From: Vanilla planifolia
Lineage: Eukaryota; Streptophyta; Magnoliopsida; Asparagales; Orchidaceae
Length of the DNA: 64,000 nt
Assembly: GCA_023846275.1 (NCBI GenBank)
Contig: JAIUJO010000090.1
Span: 883,102 to 947,101, forward strand
Direction of reading: 5' to 3'
Under the pieces are notes generated by a model. That model did not search any database and was not told where the DNA came from. It saw only the letters and a program-made list of their open reading frames with translations. Both the position numbers and the translations under genes were made by a program. Below, one piece after another: positions 38,946-53,947 of the stretch (its first letter is position 1; each line of letters begins with the position of its first letter).

Positions 38946-41900
38946 CATACACATGCACACACACATATGCACACACATATAAGAGCACAAGCACCTACAA
39001 ATGCATGCACATACACACACACACACAAACACACATGCACTCACACACACACACACATGCATACACAAATATATACTTACACATATATGCACATGCACTC
39101 ATAGACTTAACCACATGCACAAATAAATAAACACACACATGCACCCATGCACACTGAACCAAACACACACAAAGAGATATACATTCTCGTAAGCACTCAT
39201 ACGTGCTCACACACACACATGCACAGATAGACACATGCACAAACACAAGCTCACATGCATAGACACATGCAAAAATGTACACATGCATAAATGCATGCAC
39301 ACACGACCACGCATACTCATGCCCAAGACAAAAGTACGAACACAAAGCACATACACACATGAGCAAACCATAGTACAGTCGCACGCACAAATGCATGCAT
39401 GCAGGCATATACACAAAAGCACACATGCACAGATACACATGGATGTGAACATACACACATAGATATGCTCAGATGTTGATAAGTCCATACTCATATAGAC
39501 ACACATGCACACATCCACACATCCACACATACACAAAGATATACATAGACACACACATACATCCACAAACATACGTGCACCCACAGACAAGTATGACACA
39601 TAGAGACACACACACACATGCACACACACACACACACACCCATACATACACATGAGCACTAGCCCACACGTGCACACAGTAGGCACACATGTATATACAT
39701 ACACATGCACGTCTATATATACACATATACATGAATATACACACATGCACACACACAGCCACACACAAACACGTACTCACACATTTACACGCACACGCAT
39801 ACATAGACTAACATACAAATATGCACTTTTATGCACACATGCAAGCAAGTATGCAAAATGCCTACACATGCACACATATATATGCACACATACACACATG
39901 TACATGCACATAGAATGAATGCACACATGCTCATAGGCATAGACACAAAAACACACATGCATGTGCAACTGCACATGCGGACGTACACACTCACAAGAAC
40001 ACATGTGCACAAAGACACACAAATATAGCCACATGCACACATGAATACATACCTACACACACACACTGAAAAGTATATGCACACACTCATACATATATAG
40101 ACAAGCACACACACACACTTGCATGCATAGTAATAACACACATACCAACATACATGCATATGAACACACCCATGCATGCACACACTTTCACACACACACG
40201 AATCTGAAAATAGACAAATGGATGCAAATACATACACACACATATGTGCATAAACACACACATGCCCACACATTTAGATGCATACACACACATACATGAA
40301 TACATATATACACACAAACAAATACTCACACACACACACACACAAGAACAATAACATACACATAAACATGTATACACACACTTGCACATACATAGCACAT
40401 GCACAAATGCACGCATTCACACATGCACACACTTATAAACATACACACACACACACACAAATGCACATACACAAACGAGCATATATACTTGCTCAATCCA
40501 CATCCCTCCTCATGCGCTCCCCCCAATACACACACAGACATAAACACACATGCACATAAATGCATAATCACACACACACAAACATTCATAATCATGTACA
40601 CACAAACACATGCTCACAATATTACACACATGCATGCACACACAGACATAACCAGACATGTACAAACTCACACACACATGCACCCATAAACACGTGTGAA
40701 AGTAAAAATATACACTCAAACACACACACACTCACAAATGCACACACACATGCTTGCACACACACAAACACATAAATGCTTGCACACAAAATCAAACGTA
40801 TTCACACACAAAAAACCACACTTCTGCAAACACATGTCCACATGTACACACATAAATACTAACATGCATGCATACAATCACACACATGGACATGCATGTG
40901 TACACTTATAGACATTTGCTTACACAAACACACACTTGTATTATACACACAAGCAAATGCACATACACACACACAAACACAAGCACACCTACAGGTGCAC
41001 ACGTACATATTTACTCACACACATGTGCACAAACACACGTATACACAAACATATGCAATCATGTATGAAGACACATATGCACACATATGTGCATGTGCAA
41101 GACTTAGCATAAGAAAATGTGAGCTTATGTGCATGCACACTTGCACATACACATGTGCACCTACATGCACACAAACATACAAATCAATACATAAGCACAA
41201 ACACACAAAAACACATATGAACACAAAGATTCACACATGCTTATACACAAATATGCAAAACATGTGCATGCATATGTAGAAAAACATTCATAATCATGAA
41301 CAATGACACACATGCACACACACTCATGCACCGACACACACGTACACATGCATGTACACGAACACCCACACACACCCACCCTTCCACCCATGCACTCACA
41401 AACACCAATGTGTGAACCGACACACACACATGTGTGCATGTGCACATGCACAAATGCACACTTGTACGTAGGCACACATAGATACACACACAGCTATTCA
41501 CGCGTGCCCACACAAACATACACATATATAGACACATATGCAAACCCACACACAACAAAAACTCATATACATGCACATGTACACAAACACATGCACACAT
41601 ATAGACATGTACACACATACACACATATGCATACACACACAAACATGCAGTCACATGCACACATACACATGAACATCCCCAACCCTACATATGCATTCAC
41701 ATAGACACATGTAAACACAATGCACATAGTAGACACATACATGCACACAAACATGAATGCACACATACATTCACAAAAACACATGCACACACATCCATAC
41801 ATCTACACAAACATACATACATGATCACGTCCATGTATACACATGCAAACACACACAAAACCACATGTGTGCTTGCACACATGTATGTACACAAATCCAC

Positions 41901-44900
41901 ATGTACCCATGCACACACACACATGCACACATTCATGCAAGTACATGCATGCATATACATGCACATACATGCACACTTGTGCACATAAATGCATATAGAA
42001 ACACACTCACACACACAAATGCATGAACAAACACAAGAACACACACGTAAATGCATGGGAAAAAACACAAACATGAACATTCATACATGAAAATGCTCAT
42101 AGACATGCACAGACACATAATCACACATACATGGATCCACACAAACACAAACACAAGCATACACACTCCCACATCCACACTCATGCACCCACAAAAAAGA
42201 TCAGCATGAACAAGAACACTAGGACACACACACATAAATACGCATGCATAAGCACACACCCATGAATATGCTCACATACACATAAGCACATAAACACACT
42301 CACATATGCACATGGATACACACACATATGTGCACAAAAAAATACACACACACACACACAAAAACATAAATATGCTAACATGTATACAAATTCACATCCA
42401 CACATGCAAGGCTACACACACATCCATACAGACATAAATCACAAACATTTGCATGCAAAGATAGAGAAACATGTATACACACAAACACTGACACACGCAC
42501 ACACAAGCATAGGCACAAATACAAGCACATACACACACACACATAGGCATAAACACACATATACATGCACTCATGCACATATACATGCACACATAAACAC
42601 ACACATAGGCACATACATACACACACAGATGCACACACTATAAGCACAAACGTATGCACACTCACACACACACACACACACACACGTGTTTGCATAAGAA
42701 CACACAAATGCACAATCACATGCATATGTGCACACACACACACACACACTCACGTACACACACGTGTATGTGCATAAGCACATGCACACATACCTGCAGA
42801 CATGTGCACACACATGCAAACAACATCAATGCACAAATGCACACATGCACACATGCATATATGTGCACACACAGACACATACATACATGTGCACACACTC
42901 GCAAATGTACAAACAAATGCACCCAAACACATTGGTGCATACACACACACATACACATGTGCACATACACTACACGTACACACACACATGCATAGATATG
43001 AACACATCAACATAAACATATGCATACCCACAAGCACATACACACTCACACACAAAGACACACCTAGGCACAAAGCCATAATTACTTATGCCTATGCACA
43101 CACACACATACACATATGCACACACTCATACATTGGCACACACAAAAATACATGGACACTCACACATAAAACTATATGAACACACACACACACATGCACC
43201 CATGTAGTCACACATAATTGCACATGCACCCATACACACAAAATTGCAAATGGACAACATACACACACATGCACTTGAACACGTACACACAAATGTACAT
43301 GCACATGCATACACACTCCTGCAAGTCCCCACTTATATAGATGCACACATACTCCCACTTGTCTTAACACATAGATCCACATAAACACATGCTCAAAGAC
43401 AAACACACATGTACATACACACATATACACAAACAGATGAATGCACATAGAGACACACACATCGGCACCCATGCACACACACACACACATACATGCATGC
43501 ATTGACACATATACATACCCACACATAGCTAAATAAGAGTACATGTGCACCCATGCACACAAACTTATGCAAACACACACCCACACACATGCATGTAGGC
43601 AGGCTCCCATGCACCCACATGTATAATACAAACATACTAATAGGCACAAATGCATAAAAACACATTTACACACACATACCTATGTAGACACATACAAAAC
43701 ACATATGCACAAACAAGCACACAAGCATTTCCAAGAGAATACACACACACACAAACACTCACACACACTCACATGCACATGCATAAGCACACTTACACAA
43801 TCACACACACATGCACATGGATGCACACCTACATGCACAAACACGCACACACATATGCACACAAGCATGCATACATGCACACTCACACACATGCACACAA
43901 ACACATGCTTGCACACAAATGTAATAATACATAAAAACTTGCCCACAAAAAAGAATACACACTCACACAAACACATCCATATTCACACATGCCCAAACAC
44001 ATAAATACACGCACAAAAGAACACACACACATACACACAAGCATACGAACAAACACATGCACACACATTAAAATGCACATATGTGTACACATAAACAAAC
44101 AAACGTATACACATACACATAAAACCATATACACTCACACATATATGCATATACACATGCATGCACACATAGAGACACACATAGGGATGCATGCATGCAA
44201 AAGTGCACACACACTTGTACACACATGCTCACAGACACGCACACACACACTTATAAAGACATGAAGGCATGCATATAGATACCCATGCACATACATAAAT
44301 GCATAAACATATAAATGCTTACACATAGACACAAACTCCATACATACAAACCCACCAACACATGCACATCTGCAAGCATGCACACATGTCTATAGACACA
44401 CATGCAGGCATATACATAGGCTACATGCACACATATGTTCATGCACACACACATGCACATATACATGTACAAATAAATAAAAATAAGTGCACACACACAC
44501 ACATGCACTTACACACAAACACATGCATAATCACAAACTCACATATGAACACAATCACACATGTCCATACATGCAAACAACATGCACATCCACTTACACA
44601 CATGTGCATGTGCACAGATAAATGTACAAGCAATGCACATACACACATATATGCATACAAGTATGCACACACACACACACACCTGCATGCATGAGCACAC
44701 ACACCATGACAAATGCACATAGGCACACTTACACATGCATAGACACACACTTGCATATATGCATGCACATAAAAATGTGCACATAAGCACTCACATATGC
44801 ACAAATGTACACATAATCATGTACACACAATCACACACATACACATGTAAGCATGCATGGATGAAGACACGCATGCACTTTGCATAATCAAACATAGATA

Positions 44901-45684
44901 TGAACACACACAAACACACAGGTGCTTGTGCACACATACATATGCATGCACACAAACACCCACATTAACCCATATTAATGAACACACACACACACATGTG
45001 CACACGAGGACATGTACTCACACACACATATATGTAGATGCACACAAAAACATATATACACACCCACCACATAAATGCATGCATACATAAAAATACATGC
45101 ACACATGAACACACACACATGCACACCCACACAAGTGCACATACACACACATATTTGCACAAAAAGATGAGCACACACTTGCATGTGTACACACACATAT
45201 GCACACACATTCATATGCACAGACATACACATAGGCAAACACATGCTCACACACATGCACATAAGAAAGTACTCTCACCCATGTAAATGCATGCACAATC
45301 ACACAAGTGCACACATACACTCACATGCACACAAATACAAATCATGCACACGAACACACATGCAGATGCACAAACACCCAGATACATCCACACACATGTA
45401 CTTGTGTGCATATGTAAACATGTATGTTGATACATACACACACAAATGCATATACACACACCTTTACACACACACATTCAAGCCTACACACATATACACA
45501 CACACATGCACATGCACACAATGCACATTTGCAAAATGCATGCAATCATGTACATAAGCACACACATAGAAACACACAAACATGTATACAAAAGCACAAA
45601 CACATATCTACACACATAAGAATTCAAATGTACATGCATAGCCACATATACATAAATACAAACACAAGCACAAAAACACACATG
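38946..45684. repeat. CA-rich block 5
   Basis: About 6.7 kb of CA/CATG-type DNA are oriented like the other blocks. It ends exactly at the TG that opens E5 LTR1 (45685). A C-rich island lies near 40490-40535. There are no genes or RNA genes; the long His/Thr-rich frames are artefacts. Confidence 0.92.
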
Positions 45685-47619
45685 TGTTATATTATTAACT
45701 CCTAGTCATGATGTTTTGTTTGAAGATAACAAATCCTAACATTTTAATAAATTTGTCCAAGTAAATTTTTAGCTTTTAAATCAACGATACTCATATTCAT
45801 GGTAGAATTGAAGGAAGAAGAAGTACAAATATTAAATCTTATGAAGATCATTTTGGTTGGAGTGGTAAACCACCAAGAGATATTGTTTTAAATTTTATTT
45901 TAGATATTTTGATTTTACTTTTAATAGAATGTTAAGTTTAATTAAAATTATTATTATAACAAGCATAAATTAAATTCAAATTAATCTTAGAATACTATTT
46001 AGGTTTCTAATATTTTTTGTCCATCCTCTTTGATTTTTTGACCATCATTTTATCATAATAATATTTTTGAAATCATTAATTAATCTATTATAAACAAATG
46101 TGTTAATAATATTAATTAATTAATTAAAAAAGTCATTTAAATGAATAACACATTCATACAAGAAATTAATGTCTGAACCAACTGGGTTGTTATAGTGAAC
46201 CACTACAATTCAATGGCAACTAACTCTAAATAAGGTTCAATACGCCAAATGCTTTAACAAATCAATCCCAAAACATTGTATTTTGGATTGGGTTATCAAT
46301 CCCACTTTCGTAAATCAAATAAGGTATATGCAGAAGGTCACACAAGTGATTAAATCCTTGACTTAGTAAGGGGTAGCCAACCCAGTTATTCAACTACGTA
46401 TAAAGGTTACAAAAGTCTTTATAAGAGGAAAATAATAGAACAAATGTCTAGTATGGGACTAAAACCACAAACATTTTTGCACAATGAACTCCCAAATTAT
46501 GAGAGTAATGTGAACCATCTGATCGTGCATTTAGTGATTGAAAGATAATCGTCGTATCACATTTTTCAAAGGTGGTAACTCTATCAGCCATCCAATCATG
46601 CAATTTTGCGATTACACAATTCAAATTTTGTCTACACGAAATGTTAAATCCGAAATGTTAAATCCTAACATCGAATTGTGATTCAGATCTAATGATCAAG
46701 ATTTATTTCATATTTTTGAAGGAATGGATTTGATTGAATTTGTCTGATCGTGTAGTTATTGTGATCGAACAGCTCCTACGCAAGGGCTATTTAACCATTG
46801 TCTTGAACCTTTAGAGATTTTTTTATTAAAATCCTAATTAAAATATTACAAAATCTACAAAAATTATAATGACTAAATTGGATGTTTGGTAAGTGCTTTT
46901 AACCATTACAAATTTCTTATAAATAATAATTTTTTGTATGAAATTAAATGGAGAAAGTTTGATGTGATAAAAACATTTCAAACAAGAATATTAAAGTTGT
47001 TAGCAACCCATTACCATTTTATCACTTCTGCACACTTTTCTGTCATTCACTTGCTAAAATTATATTTTGTCTAAAATCAACTAAGTAATCAGTTTCTTTA
47101 TTATTATTTAATTTAATTAAAATACTTGTGTCTTTTTAATCATTTCATTAAACATAAGATTTTGTTACTACTAATTTTGATTTTATGTCACTAAATACTT
47201 TTCATTTATTTTCATTTGTTGCAAGGCTGTTGTAGCAATCTTAATGATTTCATTGTAAAGTTGCTATGGCTTGTCTCTATTGTTTGTTTGTTGTAAGGGT
47301 TTAGTTTATCCATCATTTGGCAAAAGGCTTATATTATGTTTGTTTTTTCTTAGGTTTTATGTAGGATGAACGTAAGCTTATTTTATGAGCTTAATGACTT
47401 AAAATTACTTATATACATTTATAATTATTGCTGAGTTTCTAATTACACACTTTTATAAAACTTAATATGTTTTAAAATAGAATAAAATTTATTGAACATC
47501 ACTTTTATATTTTTGTTAAACTTTATTTAAAATTATTTTAATAATTTCTTGAAATATTTTATAAGAAATTAAAATTTTATTCTTAGTAGTTTGCCACCTC
47601 CTTATTAAACTTCACTTCA
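45685..47619 (+). repeat. E5 LTR1
   Basis: This LTR of 1,935 bases starts TGTTATATTATTAAC, carries GAAGATAACAAATCC near its start and ends CACTTCA before a decayed primer site. A TATAAATA box lies at 46918-46925, and GATC-rich repeated phrases lie at about 46516, 46588 and 46739. Its outer edge abuts CA-rich block 5 with no spacer. Confidence 0.8.
46918..46925 (+). promoter_or_regulatory. TATA box in E5 LTR1
   Basis: TATAAATA sits in a conserved setting; the sequence from TTTGGTAAGTGC to TTTTTTGTA is shared with LTR2 (TATAAATA at 49976-49983) and LTR3. It probably marks the old LTR promoter. Confidence 0.5.
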
Positions 47620-47649
47620 ATTTGTACTATAGTGAACTCCCTTTCTTCC

Positions 47650-49219
47650 ATGGCTCAAATTGATGCTTTAATGAGTTTGGGGGAAGGTGCATCTTCAATT
47701 ATGCCACCACTACTTTTTGAAGATTATTATATTTATTGACAAACTAAGATGGTTAGTCATTAAAAATTAGTTGATAGAGAAATGTGAGAATTGATACAAA
47801 TTCCATTTGATTTTTTCACTACAAAGAATGCACAAGCTACTTTTGTACCTAAGGCTTTTTATGAAACATATAATAGTGAAAAATATAAAGTGTAAATAAA
47901 TTATATGTTTATAAATATTTTACATTGTGTAGTGAATGCTAATGAATTTAATGGAATTATAAATTAAAAAAAGGCTTATGAAATGTAGCACAAATTAGAG
48001 GTAACATATGAAGGAAACACTTTAGTTAATAAACATAAAATAAACATGATAAATGAATGATTATGAGTTATTTAGGATGCTTGAAAATGAATTCATTAAA
48101 AGCACATTTATAATATATACTAATGTTAATAATGCACTTGTCAGTTTGGTAAAGCTAATTTCTATTAATGAACAGGTGAAGAAAATTCTTCGAATTTTAC
48201 TCAAAGACTATGATCCATTGACCACTCTTATGAGGATAGCCAATAATATTTCCATGATGATATTACATGACTTGATGGGTGAGCTAAAGACAAATGAGCT
48301 AGAAATGGAGAGGAGAAAAGAAGAAGAATTAGTTGAGAAGAACAACACAAAGAAGAAGTTATAATCAATAGTATTGAAGATGGAGGAAGGCATTTTAGAA
48401 GAGGCATCAGCTAATGATAATGGTATTGCTTTAATTGCTAAAAAATTATCTAAAGTTCTTAATATTACAAGAAATTATAAAAACAAAAATTCTAAGAAGA
48501 AAAGTACGAATAATAAGAATAAGAAAGCATTCAAAATAGCTTGCACTGATTCAAAAGAAACAAATACAAGTGATAAAGAAGAAAATAATGAAGGATTGTT
48601 TATATGATGGTCAGAGAAGAAGGGGAAAAAGAGAGTTCATCCTCTAGTAAAGAAGAGGTAAATTATTCCAATGAAAACTTGGCAAAACTATGACTTCATG
48701 TTTGCAAAAGTTTCAAAATTTTGATAAAAAATTAAAAAACATAATGAATATCTAGGTCATTATGAACAAATTAGAGAAAACACTAACATTTATTTAAAGA
48801 ATATGAAAAAAGCCAATGATGATTTAAAACAAAAATTGAGTAAGCATGCATTATTAAGGAATTTAATGATTTTAAAACTTTGCATTCTGCTTGCTCAATT
48901 TCAAATGTAAAACCAATTAATAGACAAGTTTTTTTATGAGAAATGCTAAAAGATCTGATACGTATATGCAAGTTGACATTTTACATTGTTTAAATCATAA
49001 GCTTACATGCCACTATTACATGCAACTTAGACATACTTCACACACTTGTAGAATTAAAACTAATATTCATTCAAACTTTCTTGCTTCTGTGTGGATAGAA
49101 AATAAAGTAGTAGACCAGTTACATAAAAATGTGTTGAACCCAAAATAGTTTGGGTTCTAAAATCTGATAATTAAAATCAAATATTGTGGATGTAAACTTT
49201 GATAAAGAAATTTCAACAT
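47650..49219 (+). pseudogene. E5 gag remnant, first copy
   Basis: It begins 30 bases after LTR1 with MAQIDALMSLGEGASS, followed by PPLLFEDYYIY, matching the Gag start of E2 and E3. A capsid-region piece can be followed (near 47980 and 48053-48364), then a Lys/Asn-rich tail (48374-48607) and a zinc-knuckle-like segment near 49000. The part from 48530 on aligns with 52680-53355. It is a fossil with several breaks; no pol is seen before LTR2 begins. Confidence 0.75.
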
Positions 49220-50682
49220 AACCCATTCATATAAGCAATTAACGATTGAACCAATAGAGTCATTGCACTGAGCCGCTATGGTACAATGGTAACTGACTCT
49301 AAATGGGATTCAGTACACCAAACATTTTCAATAATCAATCCCAAATCATTGCATTTTTTATTGAGTCATCAATCCCACTTCTATAAATCAAATAATGTAT
49401 TTGTAGCTGTCGCATGGGCAATTAATTCCTGAGCTTTGTAAGGGGCAGCCAACTCAACTATTTGGCAGTGTATAAAGGTTATAGAAATCTTTATATGGAG
49501 ACAAAAATAGAGCAAACATGATATGTGAGACAAAAAACACTAACTTTTTTGCATAACAAACTCTAGAATTGTGGGAGTAATGTGAATCATTCGATCATGC
49601 ATTTCAATCAAAAAATTACCATTGCATCACATTTTTCAAAAGTGGTAATTCTGTCAGCCATCCGATTGTGCAATTTTGTGACCACATGATCCAAATTCTA
49701 TCCACTCAAAAAGTTAATTACTGTCCTTATATTTGATTAAGATCTAACAATCCAAATCAATTTCATATTTCTAAAGGCATGAATTCGATTGCATCCATCT
49801 AATCGTGCAATTTTTGTGATCGATCAATCCCGAAGTATTTCAACAGAACAACCCTTGTACATTACTACTTTAGCCATTGGAGATTTTTTTTGTTAATTTC
49901 CTAATTAAAATATTATGAAAATTATAATGTCTAAATGTACTATTTGGTAAGTACTTTTAGCCATTATATGTTTCCTATAAATAAAAGATTTTTTGTACCA
50001 AATTAGATGGAGAACTTTTTTGTGATAAAAACATTTCATGCAAGAATATTCAAGATATTTAGCAGCCAGTTCCCATTTCATTGGTTCCGCACCATGCTAC
50101 ATTATTCACTTATCGAGATTCGTTTATATCTCAAATTAGTTAAGTAATCAATTTCTATATTATTAATTGATTTAATTAAAATACTTGTGCCTCTTTAATC
50201 ATTTCATCAAGCATAAGATTCTATTAATATTAATTTTTATTTTACATTGTAGAGATTTTTTCTTTTATTATCATATGTTATAAAGTCGTCAAAGCCTATC
50301 TTGTTGATTTCATTATGACATCATTATAGCCTGCCTCAATTGTTTGTCTATTGTTAGGGTTTAGCCTATCCGTTTTTTGGCAAAAGAATTATATTGTGTT
50401 TGCTTTGGCTTGGTTTTTGTGGGGAGTGGACATAGACTTGTTTTACAAGCAAAGCCACCTAAAACATCGTTGTGTACATTTTTAATTATTATTTATTTTT
50501 TAACTACATCACTTTTATAAACTAAATATGTTTTAAAATAAATAAAAAAATTATAGAAATCAACCTTATATATTTTTTAAACCATAGTAAAAATTATTTT
50601 AAATATTTTTCTAAAATAGTTTTAAAGAAAGTAAAATTTGTTTCTAGCAATTCACCTCCCCCTTTTGCTAAACCCCATTTCA
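49220..50682 (+). repeat. E5 LTR2 (partial)
   Basis: It matches LTR1 from about 46145 to its end and LTR3 likewise. It follows the first gag remnant directly. TATAAATA lies at 49976-49983. It ends CCCCATTTCA, the same end point as LTR1 and LTR3, and passes at once into CA-rich DNA beginning ACATGCTCACAC. Confidence 0.8.
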
Positions 50683-52655
50683 ACATGCTCACACATTCAT
50701 TCATGCACATGTCTTCATGCACAATAGCACACGTGCATACACACACACATACATGCATGTGCATATGTAGGCAAGCACATATGCACAATACACAAAATAC
50801 ACGTGCACGTACACACACATACACAAGCACCTATGAGCATGCACATGCATATACATACATGCACATGCACCAACATACATCATACAACCACACAACCATG
50901 CACGAACACTCACACACATGCATGCATGCACCAATGCATAAATGCACACCACCACACATATGGACACACACGCACACACACATAAGCTCAAACGCACACA
51001 CACAAGCACACTAAAATGCATGCACATGCACACACACAAGCGTGCACACACATAGAGGAGTAGATGCTTAGGGAGACACACACACAGACACACATGCAAT
51101 TGAGTACACATAAATATGCATTCATGTACACACATACACACACATGCATTCACACACACACACATAAGCACTCGCAACATTCCCACACACACACATACAC
51201 ACAAATGCTTACCCACTGGCACATATTCGCACATGTATAGTCATGCAGACTCATGCTGCTACATATGTATAAACATTCTCATGCATGCACATGCATATAG
51301 GAATAAGCAAGACACATAAACACAAAAACACACACATACACACACAAGCCACTTGCATGCACATACATGCACACACTTGTACATGCATAGTCACTCACAC
51401 AAACACACATGCACACACACATACACACACAAGCTATGCACACGCACATGCATGCACATACACACACACACACAAACAAATATGCATACATACACTGACA
51501 CACATATACAAATATACCTACATACATGTGCATGAACACATACATGAACATGGACACAAATATGCACAAATGTACAAACACTCACACATGCACACACCGA
51601 CATATACACACATGCATATACACATAGACATGAACACACACGTACTCACATGCATGCACACATACACACGGATGCCAATGCATGCACCCACATGTGCACT
51701 CACACACACATAAATGTTCACAAGCATGCACACGCACCTACACACATATGAGAACATATGCACACAAGTGCACAAATGCACACACTAATTCATGCATATG
51801 CAAACACACCCCCACACATGCACTTGTGCACATATGCCAAAAAGCATGCACAAACACACACATGCACAAAAACACACACACACACAACCACACAAGCACA
51901 CAAAAAATACACACACACACACATGGACACTCTTATAAGCATATGCAAATGTGCATGCATGTACATTCACAGTAGCATATGCACCTATATAGTTAAACAC
52001 ACATGTATGCACACATGCATGTCCATGCACATGATCACATATAATGATAAACATGCACAAGTACACACATGAACACACACAAATACACACACATGTGAGC
52101 ACACACATACAAAAGCACAAGCATGCACCCATGCACAAACACACACACACATATGTATAATTACATGCACACATATGCACATCAAGACACACAATTGGAT
52201 ACACACACACACACAATCTCATGTACACATGCACTCATGCACATGCCCACTTGTATGTGCACACATGCATGTAAAAACACCCAAGCATGCAAACACAAAC
52301 CAACACTCACGCACTGGTGCTCACACACACACCCACACACCAATGCACAAAGATGCATATAGGCTCACACACATACATGCACACATAGACACAAATGTGT
52401 AAACACACACACACACATGCATACATGCGTACATACATATGTAAACAAATATGAACACATGCATGTGTGGACAACTAATACATGATGCATACCCTTACTC
52501 ATGTACACACTCAAGCACATATGCATGCACATCTGTAAACACAAGCACCACAATGAACACTTATATTCACATAAAGATACACACACATGCACATAGATTG
52601 AGACACACGTGTGCACACTCACACAATAACATCTACATATACTCACACCAAAAGA
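50683..52655. repeat. CA-rich block 6, inside the E5 array
   Basis: About 1.97 kb lie between LTR2 and the second gag remnant, where the first copy has the primer site and the gag start. Landmarks shared in order with block 7 include GCACATCAAGACAC (52177 and 57418), TGTGGACAAC (52466 and 57691) and GCATACCCTTACTCATG (52487 and 57713). There are no genes. Confidence 0.9.
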
Positions 52656-53355
52656 AGCTTGGAGTGATTTAGAAAAAACCAGTAGAAGTGAAAGGGAAGA
52701 AAACAATGAAGGACTACTTTGTATGATGGCTAAAGATGAAGAGGAATTAAAGAGTGCATCGTTAATTAAAGAAGAGGTAAATTACCCCAAATAAAAATTG
52801 ACAAAATAATTATTTTATGTTTATAAAAAGTTTCAAAATTTGAATAAAAAATAAACAAATTAAAAGAACATAGTGAATATCTAGGTCAATATGATCAAAG
52901 TAGTGAAAATAGTGACATTTATTTAAAGAATATGAAAAAAGCAAATGATGATTCAAAACAAAATTGAGTGAGTATGCATCATTAATTAAGGAATTTAATG
53001 ATTTTAAATATTTTGCATTCTACTTTCTCAATTTCAAATGTAAAACCAATTAATAGATAAGGTTTTTTTTATTACAAATGCTAGAAGATCTCATATGTAT
53101 ATGCATGTTAATATGTTATATGGTTTTAAACATAAGCTTACATGCCACTATTGCAAGCAACTTGGACATATTTTACACACATGTAGGATTAAAACTAATA
53201 TTCATTCGAAATTTCCTACTTTTTGTGTGGATAGGAAAGGAAAATAGTAACTCTGTTACATCAAAAGTGTTGAATCCAAAATAGTTTTGGTTCTCAAATT
53301 CGATAATTAGAATAAAATATTGTGCATATAAACTTTGATAAAACAATTCCAACAA
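52656..53355 (+). pseudogene. E5 gag remnant, second copy
   Basis: It aligns with 48530-49219. It shows the acidic SREENNEGLL-like stretch and, near 53130, a CHYCKQLGHILHTC zinc knuckle with CX2CX4HX4C spacing. It ends near AACTTTGATAAA, where the first copy passes into LTR2 while this copy continues into a 3' internal stretch. It is a fossil and is broken. Confidence 0.7.
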
Positions 53356-53936
53356 AAAATAAGTTTAAAAAAATTTTAAAAATAAATAACATTTGAGAAA
53401 TTAAGTTTAAAAGACTTTAAGGAAATAAATGAAAAACATAGATAAAGAAAATCCTAAAACATTAAAACTGATTAAGATCATCCTAAAGAACAAGCTGTTT
53501 GTAAAACATTGATAGATTTTAGAATTAATATTTTGTTGTAAATTTTAAATTGATATTAATATGTTATGTTATTTATAATAGTTATAATAAAATAATTAAA
53601 TTAATTTGAAAGAAATTGAACGAGTTGACTTCTAAACCATTGGATAACACTGTAATTAAAAAAATATTTTCTAAAATAATTTATTAAACAACCAATAGGT
53701 TGATAATTTGATAAAATCTTAAGTTTATAAATAATTTAAAAAATTTAGATTATTTTCCTTTAAGTGATAACAAAAATGGGAGAGAGAAAAAAATTGAAAG
53801 TATAAACCAAAATTTTTGGGGAGCATTAATCTAGTCATGTCATACATACAAGGGGAGTTTTTCTTTAATTATTTTGTATATTATTTTCTAAATAGTTTAT
53901 GTTTTTATTAAATTTATTATAAGTTTTGTTATCATC
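53356..53936 (+). other. E5 3' internal stretch
   Basis: About 580 bases of AT-rich sequence lie between the gag remnant and the polypurine tract. No coding frame is recognised. A G-rich GGGGAGCATTAATC near 53818 and an ACAAGGGGAGTTTTT tract near 53850 recall the purine motifs upstream of LTRs in SIRE-type elements. Confidence 0.55.
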
Positions 53937-53947
53937 AAAAGAGAGAT
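53937..53947 (+). other. E5 polypurine tract
   Basis: AAAAGAGAGAT directly precedes LTR3, preceded by TTATCATC as in E1 and E2. It identifies LTR3 as a 3' LTR and gives its start. Confidence 0.75.
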
